A stretch of DNA of 64,000 nt, from assembly GCF_032917945.1 (NCBI RefSeq), contig NZ_CP136624.1, positions 2,728,001-2,792,000 of the forward strand, given 5' to 3'. Position 1 is the stretch's first letter; every line of letters starts with the position of its first letter. Below the pieces are notes generated by a model, which was given only the letters and a program-made list of their open reading frames with translations, did not search any database and had not been told where the DNA came from. The translations under genes and the position numbers were made by a program. Source of the DNA: Bradyrhizobium sp. sBnM-33. Lineage in GTDB: Bacteria; Pseudomonadota; Alphaproteobacteria; Rhizobiales; Xanthobacteraceae. Below are positions 17,335-27,354 of the stretch, piece after piece.

Positions 17335-18878
17335 CAGAAGTCGCGCCGGGTGCGGCTTGGCCTGAAAGTGGCCGATTTCTCGTAGCGGCATGCACCGGGA
17401 AGGGGCGCTGCAACGGGAGCGCCCGCCACGCGCGGGTGTGCTCTCGATGCGGCGCGCGAGCGGAATAAATTGGAAGCGGCGGCGGTTCTCGAATTTGGCG
17501 GCAGAGCAGCTTCTTTGGAAGCCCTAGTCAGCCGCTCTGAGCTACTTTTTGCCTCATTGGCAACTCTCTGGGATTTGAACGCTCCACCATCGATGTTGCG
17601 CGACTCTTGCAGGGCGCTTCGCCGGACGATCAATTGAGGTGTGCCTCCTCATGACCACCAACGGCCAAGCCGAATGTCGCTGCCGACTGCGATCTGCGGC
17701 TTCAACGACATTAATCCGGCGCGCTAGGGGAGGAGCAAGCGATGAAACCAGTCTGGGTCTAGATCGATGAAAAACACCCGCGCGTGATGCAAACCAGATC
17801 GCGCTGTTCGTGGATCAATACCGCCAATTGTCTGGACACTTGGTTGTCGAGCCGAGGAGGGGCTCAGCTGCTCGCAGCTCCGCTTTCCGCGCCTCATCCA
17901 GACGTCATTCACGGATAGCGAAATGTCTTGCCCTCAATTGCTGATCTTAGTGCTCGCTCGGACGCCATTTCGCGATGCTCTGCCTGCACATTCTTGTTCA
18001 GTGGACCGCTTATCCTCAGTCAAGGGCTGCTTCGATCGCTCCCAATTCAGTATCGTTGCAGCAGTCCTTGAGTATGTTGGAAGACGGCGCGAGTGAGCGC
18101 AGCGCCAAACCAAGCTTGCGCAGTGTTTCAATGATGCGCACTGCGATCTCATCACGAGTAGCATTTAGAACTGTATCAAAGGGCAATTTGAACATTGGTC
18201 TGTTCGTCGATAAAGGGTCTGAGGTGAGCATCCTGCGGAAGCGCAAGGGTTGGCCGTCAATTGCCGTTACATGTTACAGCCGACCCGACTGTGCGTTGGC
18301 GCGGCCGCTCGCTGGATCACTTCACCAGCTGTTTAGCGCTTGGTAAGTGTAAGCAGCGAGCTCGTCGGCTCGAAGAACATCACGAGCGATTGCGACTGAG
18401 GCTTGGGGGAAGCCTGGCTCGTCCGGCCACTTGCCGAGACCGTTCACCAGGTTCGACGGGCACCGCTGCGCCTTCGACGGCGGGATCAAGCTTGGAAACG
18501 GTCGCCTTATGATCCCGGCATTCAAGGGAGCTCATTCCGTCGGCCGGCCGTGACTGAACTGGAAGAGCAGCTGTTTCCCGCGGTGCGTTGATGTGGTGAG
18601 GTGAAAAAGGAAAATCTGGTGCTCTGAACCAAACTCGCAAGCTGAAAAGCACCATTGTGACCATATCCGTGAGGAAAAGTACGCGTTCTTCTCAGTAAAG
18701 GTGAAGGAGATAGCGAAAGTTTGTACCGGCCTCTCGATGGAGGTTCTTTACCGGTTCAAGGAGAAGCGAGCGCCCGGTTGCATGTGCTTGCCGGCATTGG
18801 AAGCGGAAGAAGAGAGATGATCTACACTACGGTTTGCTCAGCAGTTTGTTCGAAATCAAGCGAGGCAAAGGAGGTGAC
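17335..18878. other. remnant-rich stretch without an intact gene
   Basis: No intact gene is visible. On the minus strand at about 18090-18190 the reading ATRDEIAVRIIETLRKLGLA resembles the start of a biotin carboxylase (usual pattern ANRGEIAVRII.T.RKLG), but only ~35 residues remain. At about 18655-18820 the plus strand has KYAFFSVKVKEIAKVCTGLS in an open frame that I cannot assign. The rest looks non-coding. Confidence 0.35.
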
Positions 18879-19298
18879 GTGAGAGCACAAGTTCTAGAAA
18901 AGCTCGAGGCTGGCCGCGTACGATATGGCCAATTCGCCAGCGCGCCGGAGTCAGGTCCTTGCGGCCTCTTTTTTGTCCAGGGGCCTTGTGGCTGCAAGCT
19001 CAGGATAATCGGACTTGTTCGCCCAGGTTGGGAGCATGTCTCCGTCTCTACGCCGCGACGTTGTCCGAACTGGAAAGAGATGTGCTTCGTCAAAGACCTG
19101 TTTTGGGATGAAGAGGAGTGCGTGATGCAGCTGCATCCTCCTCATTCGCAATACGTGAATAACAGCCGGTATTGCCTGCATCTCTGGAAGCCGACTCGTC
19201 GGGACATTCCAATGCCACCGGCTAGCTTCGTAGGCGTCGTCGGGCTTGATCCATCTGAAACGGCAATGTTGCTTGCACAGATTGGGGGGCTATCATGA
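18879..19298 (+). CDS. DUF7694-like hypothetical protein
   Basis: The 139-residue frame contains GWEHVSVSTPRRCPNWKEMC, FVKDLFWDEEECVMQLHPPH and YVNNSRYCLHLWKPTRRDIP. These match a small family found in phages and mobile islands (a Trp/Cys/His-rich core, now DUF7694; name from memory) of unknown role. I chose the GTG at 18879 because AGGAGGT stands just before it; the frame stays open up to an ATG at 18834. The protein looks full length and undamaged, unlike its neighbours. Confidence 0.6.
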   Translation: MRAQVLEKLEAGRVRYGQFASAPESGPCGLFFVQGPCGCKLRIIGLVRPGWEHVSVSTPRRCPNWKEMCFVKDLFWDEEECVMQLHPPHSQYVNNSRYCLHLWKPTRRDIPMPPASFVGVVGLDPSETAMLLAQIGGLS

Positions 19299-19504
19299 GA
19301 CCCGTATCTACAACGATTTGAGGGCCCCAACAGGGGCGCCGCCGCATCTATTCCGGTAGGAACGACAGCTGCGATAGACGAACAACTCCCTTCAATACAT
19401 CTAAGATGCTTGTTGATGTTTGTTCGGGGAGTTTTCAGATCCCTTCGGCTGATCAACAAGGGCTGGGACTCCCGCCAGACGATATCGTTGCCGTGGGGAA
19501 ACTC

Positions 19505-19532
19505 GTCAGCTTGGCGTCAGCTCGCATCCTTA
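19505..19532 (+). promoter_or_regulatory. tts box without an intact downstream gene
   Basis: GTCAGCTTGGCGTCAGCT is followed by CATCCTTA, an excellent match to the tts-box pattern. The next open frame, from the GTG at 19556, is broken. Confidence 0.7.
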
Positions 19533-19555
19533 GGGTGCCGATCCGTCAATAGGCG

Positions 19556-19905
19556 GTGAACGATGAGCCTTATCACGCATCGAGAAGAGCAGCGGGTTAT
19601 AGCGAGCATGTCTGGCCCTACGGAGGACACGGCACGTCTGGATTGGGTGCCGTTCTGGTTGCGATCGGCCTTGGATATAGCCGCATTGTGCTGTGTGGCG
19701 TGCCTTGTGATGACGGCCGTTATAATAATGACGAGCCTTTTTGGCGGCGTACTGCTTTTGCTTCATCTGAGGCGGCGGGCTCGGTGTGTGCAAATCGCAA
19801 CGTCTATTGTGGAAGGTGAACCAGATCGCTTTCGAGCCAAAAATGAGAAGCATGTCGGACCGCACCAAGAAGTGGTTGGGTGGCGCACACAAACTCGACC
19901 CGCAG
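19556..19905 (+). pseudogene. broken gene behind an orphan tts box
   Basis: The frame from the GTG at 19556 reads HVWPYGGHGTSGLGAVLVAI and GLGYSRIVLCGVPCDDGRYN. After a frame change near 19790 it continues FEPKMRSMSDRTKKWLGG. This alternation (a Rossmann-like beta-alpha-beta stretch ending in C-G-(V/I)-P, then RSMS.RT..WLG) resembles the carboxy part of a glycan- or capsule-related protein seen in phage islands and rhizobia. I do not recall its name. The amino half is missing, so the piece was probably joined to the tts box by rearrangement. Confidence 0.4.
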
Positions 19906-20455
19906 CCTCAGGAGATACGATCGAGTAGAACCCGCAGTAGTCGACCGCCTGAAAACAGCAGATCGCGCCACATGAGATGCGCTCCTGTCATAGTTTCAAC
20001 TTGCAAGAACGGGGAAACGGGTTCGAGCCTCTGGACGGCACCGGAGGTCAGCCGATGCCGTTGCACTGCATCAATGAGGCGCGCCTGAGCAGGGTAGCGC
20101 CTCTCAAAGCAGAGAGTATACTCATCGCAGCGTGCCTCAACACTGAGTACCGTGACACAAGCTCAATCCGGCATACGGTCAATGAGCTAGCGCGTGGCTG
20201 CCTCGCGGGCGCTGACTACACGATTGAGGATACATATGTTCTTACGCCGGTGTCGGTAAGAAGGGTGGCAGGAATCCACAGGGCGGATCGTCTTAGGGAT
20301 TCATGCATAGATCAGCCACGCCTCGTGGCGGTCTGAGCTTGAGACGGAGCTGGTTGATATCTGATCGCGCACCGCCGCTTCGAAGTAACCAGGGAGAATG
20401 ATGGGCGGAGAGCAGCTCGTTCAAGGGCTTAAGGAAGCAGGAACAAGGGCGCGCA
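19906..20455. other. no recognisable gene
   Basis: Open frames here (for example 19977-20336) show no domain or ribosome site and overlap antisense frames. I see no assignable content before the IS256 remnant. Confidence 0.35.
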
Positions 20456-21272
20456 GGGAATGTCAGATATTTGTGTAAGGGGCCTCTGTGAAGCTGGATT
20501 GCAGTCGTTTCTGGCATTAGCCGGACATTGTCATTTGATCCTATGGTGGCTAAACAGTGGCCGGGCAGCAAGCTCTGTCAAAGCCGCAGCCGTCGCAGGC
20601 GGGGCCCGCAGGCCCGCCTTTTCAGAGCTTGCTGATCGGCCAAACTCGGTCCGCCGGATAAGGCGGACATTTTGGTCATCGCGCTGATCCCGGAAAACGC
20701 GAGCCGAAGTGAATGGCGAACTGGCCCATGGCGGCAGTCCACTCGACACCTCGCCGCCACCTATCCGGCGTTCTTGTGCGAGATAAAGCAGCTTCAACGC
20801 GTCGTCGTCGTTGGGAAACTGCCGCGGGTCTTAATGATCTTGCGCAAGCTAACGCGCGCGTAGAGGCTCAGGATTTTGTCGTCGAAGCCGTCGAACGGGT
20901 CTGGCCCTTGGCGATCAATAGCGGCTCGAACCTGCCGGCCCGGTCGCGTGGCAAAGCTATGTCGATCTCGCCGTCCTCGGTCAGGATCGTCTTCGCGCTG
21001 GTCCCGTTACGGCTATTGCCGCTGCCGCGGCCGGCCCGGTCCCCTTCTCGTAGCCAAGATGATCGCTCAGCTCCGCACCAAGCGCCCGCTCAATCAGCGC
21101 CTTCTTCAGCTGCTTGAAAAGCCCGTCCGTACCTGTGAGGTCTTCAGGCGTCTCATAGTTAGCAAGCAGTTGTTCCAGTAGTTCAGGTGTAAACGTCGTC
21201 TCGGTCGTCATGTGAGTCTCCTCGGTAAGGTAAACTCACAGAAGCCTGCTTACACATTCTTTCTGGCACCCT
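20456..21272 (-). mobile_element. IS256-family element with internal deletion (copy A)
   Basis: The ends read GGGAATGTCAGATATTTGTG at the left and, on the opposite strand, GGTGCCAGAAAGAATGTGTA at the right; they are imperfect inverted repeats of the IS256 kind. The interior has the first ~65 codons and the last ~35 codons of the transposase, with most of the centre deleted. The same end sequences occur in copy B at 32.0-34.1 kb. Confidence 0.65.
20676..21211 (-). pseudogene. IS256-family transposase, centre deleted
   Basis: From 21211 the frame reads TPELLEQLLANYETPEDLTG, LFKQLKKALIERALGAELSD and HLGYEKG, the standard IS256 amino end. The carboxy end LKLLYLA ... RWRRGVEWTAAMGQFAIHFG is found in shifted frames down to a TGA at 20676. 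A normal transposase is about 400 residues; more than half, including the catalytic residues, is missing. Confidence 0.7.
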
Positions 21273-21284
21273 CTTGAGCCGGCA

Positions 21285-21884
21285 TCAATTCGGCTTCCGA
21301 AAGCAGGAGATCAAGCAGTCTTCGTTAGCCGACTGACCTTGGCAACTCACTCGCTCCACTTCGACCAAAGATTCCTTCAACATGAGCATGCAAGTCTCAG
21401 CTCCAGCGGCATGGCCCCAACGCCTGCAGTTGGTATCTCGGGCTGACCCAAAAACCAGCTGTCCATCTGGCGCCAGCATCTGCACCAACTTGCGGATAGT
21501 CGCGCGCATCTCGGCCACGCCTCCAAGGTAGTAGAGGACTTCGGCCAGTACGATCAAATCAAACCGCTCGGCGGTCGAAAACTGCTGAACGTCCGAAGCC
21601 ATCCAGGTTATGTGCGACCACCGTTTCGTCCGCAGGCTAGCTCGACGAATCGCTTGCGGCATAACGTCGATGACTGTGAGCCGTTTGCAATGAGGTGCTA
21701 GTATTTCCGTAAATGCGCCGGCCGCGCACCCGACCTCGAGGGCGTGCGAAATCACGCCTTGCGAAAGCGATAGCCGGAGCATTTGCGAGTGACGCTCGCG
21801 TTCGAATGGATTACCGTCGAGCCTCCACGGATCGTCGGCGGCTAGTTCCTGCTCTAGCGATTGATGCTTGCTGTCCGAACTCAT
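21285..21884 (-). CDS. nodS: NodS, N-methyltransferase of Nod-factor synthesis
   Basis: The 199-residue product has DDPWRLDGNPFERERHSQML, the AdoMet-binding motif ALEVGCAAGAFTEIL (residues ~48-62), DLIVLAEVLYYLGG and VFGSARDTNCRRWGHAAGAE, all hallmarks of NodS. The enzyme methylates the de-N-acetylated terminal glucosamine of the chitooligosaccharide backbone, using S-adenosylmethionine, before acylation by NodA. NodS is usually about 200-216 residues and sits in nodABCSUIJ. Here neither nodC upstream nor nodU downstream is present; an IS256 remnant starts 12 bp after the stop. The gene itself looks intact. A nod box lies about 300 bp upstream on the same strand. Confidence 0.85.
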   Translation of the reverse strand: MSSDSKHQSLEQELAADDPWRLDGNPFERERHSQMLRLSLSQGVISHALEVGCAAGAFTEILAPHCKRLTVIDVMPQAIRRASLRTKRWSHITWMASDVQQFSTAERFDLIVLAEVLYYLGGVAEMRATIRKLVQMLAPDGQLVFGSARDTNCRRWGHAAGAETCMLMLKESLVEVERVSCQGQSANEDCLISCFRKPN

Positions 21885-22190
21885 GAGTCACCTACCTACT
21901 GAGAATGCACGATCGGGTGCCCGTGCGGATGCTGTCAAACGAGACCAGCCTCGACGAACTACGGGAAAGCTCCGCCTCCGCGGGTCTACCGACCATTGAA
22001 GAGCCTCCAGTCCAGCTTTCGCAGACCTCATGCTCAATCCAGTACGGCGCACACCAGGACGCAGCTGGGCAATCATCCGTTCGCGCTTGCCTATCATCCA
22101 GCAACTGTGTTGAAACCAACAGTCATTTCACACGCATTTTCCTGATTGATGCTTGAGTTAGCCAGCGTCTGACTATGGGGATTGCGGCAA

Positions 22191-22239
22191 AATTGGTAAA
22201 ATCTATTGTTTGGATGGAACATATCCAGTCCGGTAATGG
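22191..22239 (-). promoter_or_regulatory. nod box (NodD-binding site)
   Basis: On the minus strand the core CATCCAAACAATAGATTTTA followed by CCAAT matches the conserved right half of the nod box, with GGATATGTTC in the expected place to the left. It points toward nodS. NodD with flavonoids would activate transcription from here. About 300 bp of sequence I cannot assign separates it from nodS. Confidence 0.75.
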
Positions 22240-22325
22240 TCCGCGAAGAACGCATTGGCGTTAAGCGCATGATGATCCGGCCGCCTTGACGTAGCAGCAC
22301 ATGCTGAACGGCCCCCACGACGTTG

Positions 22326-22349
22326 GTCCGGCGAAGATCCTCGCCGGAC
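22326..22349. terminator. perfect hairpin upstream of the nod box
   Basis: GTCCGGCGA and TCGCCGGAC form a perfect 9-bp stem with a 6-nt loop. No T-run follows in either direction, so termination is only a possibility. Confidence 0.3.
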
Positions 22350-22443
22350 ATCGAATGCCTCGAAAGCTCACGTCATGACGCAGAGCTGGACGCGCTCGAA
22401 CACTGCTCGCGGCGAACGTTCAAGCCGATGCCACTGTTTGATG

Positions 22444-22720
22444 AAGGCCAGCGGCGGCTCCTCCGATGATCGCGTCAGTTACACACCGAGCAAGCCGGGT
22501 GAGTTCGTCGCCGACAAGCTTGCGGGCATCGCCACGCTCGCCAGCGGGCGCTTTGCCATGATCGACGACGGCCTCGGCTTCCAGTTCGTCCCCTGGCAGT
22601 AGCCTGTGCTCGACAAGCGCAGGCCAGCATCAGCGGTGTGATGCGCGATAGCGGCGGCATCGAGTGGAGCTTCGGACGCAAACACGTTAGGCTTGTGAAG
22701 CAGCGGAAAGCCTTGCGTGC
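22444..22720 (+). pseudogene. VirD2/DUF3363-type relaxase, C-terminal remnant
   Basis: The frame from about 22444 includes FVADKLAGIATLASGRFAMI and DDGLGFQFVPW, then a TAG. In the next frame SGVMRDSGGIEWSFGRKH follows. Relaxases of integrative elements in alpha-proteobacteria end with just this sequence (SGRFAMIDDGLGFQLVPW ... GGIDWSFGRKRGLG). Only the last ~80 residues survive and they are split. It marks the conjugative-element origin of the following block. Confidence 0.6.
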
Positions 22721-22956
22721 TTGGCGCGAGTGGGCCGGATCAACGACGACTCTTCAAGGGCCGCTGTCGCGCCTCCTCTTCGCGGCTGACGGCCTGGACC
22801 AGCCGTCGCCGCCCCGGCTTGGGCTCTCCAAGCAAGTAAGGCTAATTGAGGGCGCGAGCGCTCCAATGCCCGAGGTGGAAGGGGTTCGCAGTGGTAGGTT
22901 GCGGCTTATAATATGACCCATAGGGTGGTACATAGGCTCTATGTTGGGGCCTTGGA

Positions 22957-23310
22957 ATGATCGTTGGCTTTCGGGATGAATGGCTACGCGCCTTCTTTGT
23001 GGATGATGTCCGCTCGCGGAACGTCCCGCCCGATCATGAAGCCCGGTTATGCCGCAAGCTTCAGATGATCGACGATGCGACGACCGATCAGGACTTACGC
23101 GTGCCGCCCAGCAATCACTTCGAGAAGCTGCGCGGCAATCTGGCAGGGTTCCATTCGATCCGCGTCAACCAGCAATGGCGGTTGATCTTCCGCTGGGACG
23201 GCAAGCGAGGCGAAGCGGCGGGCGTCTATCTGATCACTGCTACCGATGAGAGCGAGGCAAACCATGCTGACGACAAAGCGCAAGCCGGCCACCGGTCGCC
23301 GAGATACTGA
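22957..23310 (+). pseudogene. higB: HigB-type toxin with altered C terminus
   Basis: The product reads MIVGFRDEWLRAFFVDD, DHEARLCRKLQMIDDATTDQ, then FEKLRGNLAGFHSIRVNQQW and RLIFRWDGKRGEAAGVYL. This is the RelE/HigB fold of mRNA-cleaving toxins. Intact members end YLDDHSYR. Here about four bases are lost after YL, so the stop at 23246 is out of frame and the protein runs on to 23310 over the start of the antitoxin gene. The lost carboxy end contains catalytic residues in related toxins, so activity is doubtful. Confidence 0.65.
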
Positions 23311-23573
23311 CCGAGGAGTTCATGGAGCCGATGGGCTTGACCCAGGGCGCGCTTGCCGAGGCGATGGGCGTTCAGCGCAAGCACGTCAACGAGTTGTGCA
23401 ACAACCGCAGGAACGTGACGGCGGCGACCGCGCTGATCCTCGCCCGCGTGTTCGGCAACAGCCCGGACTTCTGGCTCAACGTGCAGCGGCGCAGCGATCT
23501 CTGGGAAGCGATGAACAGCCCCAAGGAGCGTCAGCGGATCGAACGCGCTCGTCCGCTGAAACGCGCCGCGTAG
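23264..23573 (+). pseudogene. higA: HigA-type antitoxin with N-terminal frameshift
   Basis: The ATG at 23264 opens MLTTKRKPAT, then one extra base near 23298 shifts the frame. The remainder (EFMEPMGLTQGALAEAMGVQ, RKHVNELCNNRRNVTAATAL, FGNSPDFWLNVQRR) is a normal XRE helix-turn-helix antitoxin of the HigA type ending at 23573. An internal ATG at 23322 could still produce the DNA-binding domain, lacking about 20 residues. The gene follows higB directly, as usual for this toxin-antitoxin module. Confidence 0.65.
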
Positions 23574-23715
23574 TCGACGATGAATTGCGATGAATAGCTC
23601 TGGTCCCGCGCCACGCAAGTATTTTCAAGCTGCGCGGCTTATCGCGCAGCTTAGCGTATCGTGGCGTAAAATTACGCTACTTCTTGCTTTCGACAGATCG
23701 CGCGATCCTGGCGGG

Positions 23716-23984
23716 ATGTCCCGAGCGCGCGCCAAACCCAGCAAAGACCGTCGCATCCCGGCATCCTGCCGGATGATCTTTTCGACTATGCCAGCATCGA
23801 GCCGTGGCCGCGTGCCGGCAGGCCGCCAAAGCATGATCTTGCTGACTGGACCGTCACAATCGATTGGCTCGACCGCGTCGCGGTCACGGACACCGAGGTG
23901 GACGTATTCGAGGCGTGGTTCGCCGATCTCTTCGACGACTGTTCGGGCCATGCCGATGATCTGACAAGGAGACGCCCGCCATGA
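23716..23984 (+). pseudogene. small conserved protein upstream of the recombinase, frameshifted
   Basis: It starts at the ATG at 23716 (MSRARAKPSKDRRIPAS). A slip near 23770 moves to the frame LPDDLFDYASIEPWPRAGRP, PKHDLADWTVTIDWLDRVAV and VFEAWFADLFDD. The stop at 23982-23984 overlaps the recombinase start (ATGA). This acidic protein often precedes large serine recombinases in alpha-proteobacterial islands (from memory); its role is unknown to me. Confidence 0.5.
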
Positions 23985-25560
23985 CCGTGCCCCAATGTTC
24001 GAAAGGGGCGCGCGCCGCCCTCTATCTGCGCGTCTCGAAGGCGCGGGAGGCCGAGCATGATGTCTCCATTCCTGATCAGAAGCGGCAAGGTGAGGCTTAT
24101 TGCTCGGCGCGCGGCTATGCGATCGTCGAGACCTACGTGGAGCCGGAGCCTCCGCGACCAACGACCGCCGCCCTGAGTTTCAGCGCATGATCGAGGCGGG
24201 CACATGCAAGCCCGCACCCTTCGACATCGTCGTGGTTCATTCGTTCAGCCGTTTCCTCCGCGACCATTTCGAGCTTGAGTTCTACGTCCGCAAGCTGGCG
24301 ACGAACGGCGTCAAGCTCGTCTCCATCACGCAGGAGATGGGCGATGACCTGATGCACGTCATGATGCGCCAGATCATGGCGCTGTTCGATAAATATCAAT
24401 CCAAGGAGAACGCCAAGCACGTGCTGCGCGCGATGAGCGAGAATGCACGGCGGGGCTTCTGGAATGGCGCCCTACCGCCAATCGGCTATCGCATCGTCGC
24501 GGCCGAGCAGCGTGGCGCCAAGACCAAGAAGAAACTGGAGATCGACCGACTGCACGCCGACACGGTGCGAATGATCTATCGTCTGTTTCTGGAGGGGGAC
24601 GGCGTATCCGGCCCGATGGGCGTGAAGTCCATTACCTACTATCTCAATGAACGCCGCACCTTCACCCGCGATGGCGGGCGCTGGGGTTTGGCTCAAATCC
24701 ACAGCATCCTGACCCGCACGACCTATATCGGCGAGCACAAGTTCAACAAGCGCTCGCACAAGGACGGTAGCGCAAACCCGAGAGCGAGGTCGTGACCGGT
24801 GCAGGCCGGTCTGAAATCTCGTCACCCCATGGTGACGCCGACCCGCGTCACCAGCGGTCCCACCCTCCTTACCGGCATTTGCTTTTGCGCCAAGTGCGGG
24901 GGAGCGATGACGCTGCGGAGCGGCAAGGGCAGCGCAGGCGGCATGTATCGCTAGTACACCTGCTCGACCAAGGCCCGGCAGGGGGAGACCGGATGCAAGG
25001 GCCGTTCGATTCCCATGGACAAGCTCGACGATCTTGTCGCCGGTCACCTTGAGAGCCGTCTGCTCCATCCCGACCGGCTGGAGGAAGTGCTTGCCAGCGT
25101 CCTTGACCGTCGCCAGGAGCGCTCAGCGCGCCGCCGAACACATCGCCGAGCTCAACAAGCGGATCACTGAAACCGACCAGCGGCTCAACCGGCTCTACGA
25201 CGCGATCGAACCGGGCGTAGCCGTACTGGACGCCCCAGGTCTGAAAGAGGGCATCGCGGGCCTCAACGCGATTCGGGATCAGGCCACGGCTGACGCCGAG
25301 CGCGCCCAGGCCGCGCTCGACAGCGTCGGCAATTAGGCTGTCAGCCCGATATGGTCAAGACGTTCGCAGACGTGGCCCGTGAGCGGCTCCGGCTTCGCGA
25401 CGGCGGCTATCGCCGCGATCACCTGCGCGCGCTCGCTCAGCGCATTGAGGTGGCGGAAAAAGAAGTCCGCATCATGGGATCGAAGTCAGAACTGCTGCGA
25501 CCCTGGTCGCCGCCTCAAGCGAAAAATCGGCGGCTCTCGGCGTTCGCGGTTCTGTACTGA
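23981..25560 (+). pseudogene. large serine recombinase, several lesions
   Basis: The catalytic domain begins MTVPQCSKGARAALYLRVSK, with the nucleophile Ser in YLRVS at residue 19. After a one-base shift near 24147 the frame carries PEFQRMIEAG, DIVVVHSFSRFLRDHFELEF and LFDKYQSKENAKHVLRAMSE. The recombinase domain (NGALPPIGYRIVAAEQRG; ILTRTTYIGEHKFNK) ends in a second shift near 24780. A zinc ribbon follows (CFCAKCGGAMTLRSGKGSAG), with a TAG where Tyr is expected, and another shift occurs near 25120. Repaired, it would be about 520 residues. It probably once integrated the surrounding element. Confidence 0.75.
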
Positions 25561-25562
25561 AA

Positions 25563-25638
25563 TGGCGCAGCCGACGCGATTCGCACGGGTGGCCTCCACC
25601 TTGGAGGGTCGCGCTCTATCCAGCTGAGCTACGCGTGC
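25563..25638 (-). tRNA. degenerate tRNA-Arg-like sequence (probable pseudo-tRNA or att remnant)
   Basis: On the minus strand the 76 nt open GCACGCGTAGCTCAGCTGGA, with a perfect D-arm (GCTCAGCTGGATAGAGC), and close with GCGCCA. The anticodon arm reads GACCCTCCAAGGTGGAGG. One T seems to be missing from CCTCCTAAGG, which would give anticodon CCU. The T-arm is also imperfect and the acceptor stem has two mismatches. It directly follows the broken recombinase, as expected for an attachment-site copy of a tRNA gene. Confidence 0.45.
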
Positions 25639-26636
25639 ATCTCGCAGTACTTGCGCGCATTTGTTGCAAATGTGAAGCGACGGCATAACGCTCTCGCAAG
25701 TCGTTGAATTACGACCTCTCAAAACTCTTTTTTTTGCACCAACTGGTTTGACACGTGCATTCGGGGGGCAAGCGTCTGGGCTGTCAATCGCGGAACTCGC
25801 TTTCCATGATCCGCTAGAATTGGGGCACGGAGATTTCGCACAAGACACGCGATGCATCGTGGGCTTCGCAGCTGCGCTTGACCCGCACTCTGGAGGCGAT
25901 CGAAGCGTTGATGCCCGGGCTCTACGAAATGTGCGTCAAGGACATTCAGGAACATGATGGACGAAAGTGTTTCAGTGTTGAACTGGTCAGACGCAGCTTC
26001 AAGGACATCCGTGCATTTAACGACAACTATAAAGACGAGTTTCCTTTCGGCGCCGTCGACCGCACATCTCAACTTCAGGCACAGATCTATCACACCACCC
26101 CAGCGGCCGACCGGAGACAATATCTGGGGCCAAGCAAGCATTGGCCGCACCGAGAATGACACAACTTTATCGATTCCTTTGGTTGTGTTTCTTTCTCGAC
26201 GCGCTCCGAAAGTTCAGAGACGAAGAGGAAAGCCGGTAAGTTAATACGTCGACTTCATCCATTGGATGAATGGACCGAGTTACGACGGAGATCATGGTGT
26301 CGGCATCGCGGGCGAGAAGATGAGGCGCGCCGTCCGCTTCGAACGATGGCACCATCCGACTGAGGGCAATAGTATATGCGGCTTCGCAGTTGGCACGTGC
26401 TTTGAATGTCCGACCTTACCAGAACAGCTCAATGGGGGGACGAGGTGATCCGTTATAAGATCGTGTGAAAGATCGTTAGTCATCTGCGACCTCAACGTGC
26501 GACATTTGCTAACCTGGACGCCCGATGCATCCGACGAAAGCCTCTGTCGGTGTATCCTTTCTCTGCTCTCGTTCAGAGCCATTTGTCCTGCACCCTTGTA
26601 ACTGTGACGCCTAGATTGAGACCCGGAAATCACATT
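25639..26636. other. 1-kb stretch without a recognisable gene
   Basis: A frame at 25878-26159 (LEAIEALMPGLYEMCVKDIQ) looks somewhat protein-like, but I do not recognise it and it lacks a clear start. Other frames are antisense pairs. There is a run of eight T at about 25728. Confidence 0.3.
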
Positions 26637-27000
26637 ATGCCAGCGGAGTCGGACATCAAATCTGCGAACGCAAACAATCGCACAAGCACCGTCTGGACAA
26701 TTGTGCTCGGCTTTGCCGCCGATTCGTTGATGCGGTGGAGTTGGCCTGACGCAAGGCGATATCTTCAGAGCATGCCTCAGTTCATCAACGCCTGTGGCGG
26801 ACGAGCATTCGAGCATGGCACAGCGTACGTCACGGGAGGGATTCGCGCCGCGGCCCTGTGGCTGCCTCCCGGCGTGCAACAAGACGAGGAGGCGCTGGAC
26901 GAAATCATGGCGCAGTTCCTGAGCCCGGGGATTACCGAGGATATGGTACACCTGCGGCGGGGAATGGCCCCGCTCACGCCAATGTTGCGAACGGCTATTA
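26637..27000 (+). pseudogene. GNAT-family acetyltransferase with internal deletion
   Basis: The frame begins MPAESDIKSANANNRTSTVW and contains GFAADSLMRWSWPDARRYLQ, FINACGGRAFEHGTAYVTGG and RAAALWLPPGVQ. These are typical of a rhizobial GNAT subfamily of about 210 residues. After LRRGMAPL it jumps straight to TPMLRTA, which is the family's last few residues. The central acetyl-CoA-binding stretch (usually Q..G.G..L) of roughly 70-80 residues is missing. The reading frame was kept, so a clean in-frame deletion is likely. Downstream the frame runs into an ImmA remnant. Confidence 0.5.
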
Positions 27001-27003
27001 AGC

Positions 27004-27300
27004 GGAATTCGGAGACGCTGAAGCGTTGGCCCAGCGCTTTGGCGTCGGCCAGGAAGCCGTGCTGCGGCGGCTGCTGACGCTCGGTCGCACCACCAGGCCT
27101 TCTATGACAGCAAGCGCGCTGATTTCCAGAAGATCTACGCCCAGCTTGACGAACAGAAAGAACCGTCCGAAGGCGGCCCCAAGTATCATTACGTGGTGCT
27201 GAGTCAGCTCGGTCGCACGTTTACCCAGCTTATTTCCAGGGCTATCACGATCGATATTTCACACTGCGCGATGTCGCGGATCTCTTAAATATGAAGGTTA
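27004..27300 (+). pseudogene. ImmA/IrrE-type protease, C-terminal remnant
   Basis: Over shifted frames one reads DAEALAQRFGVGQEAVLRRL, AFYDSKRADFQKIYAQLDEQ, KYHYVVLSQLGRTFTQLIS and GYHDRYFTLRDVADLLNMK. This is the carboxy part of XRE-associated ImmA/IrrE proteins that pair with DUF4411 toxins. The zinc motif HEXXH lies upstream in such proteins and is absent here. Two one-base shifts are needed. Confidence 0.5.
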
Positions 27301-27354
27301 CGACCGTTGCTCCAATGGAAAAAGGCGGCCTTTGGCATGGCGCCCTAAACCGGA

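Noticed and set aside
22094..22351. Minus-strand frame containing ITGLDMFHPNNRFYQF
   Set aside because: That stretch is the translation of the nod box itself, so the frame is not a gene.
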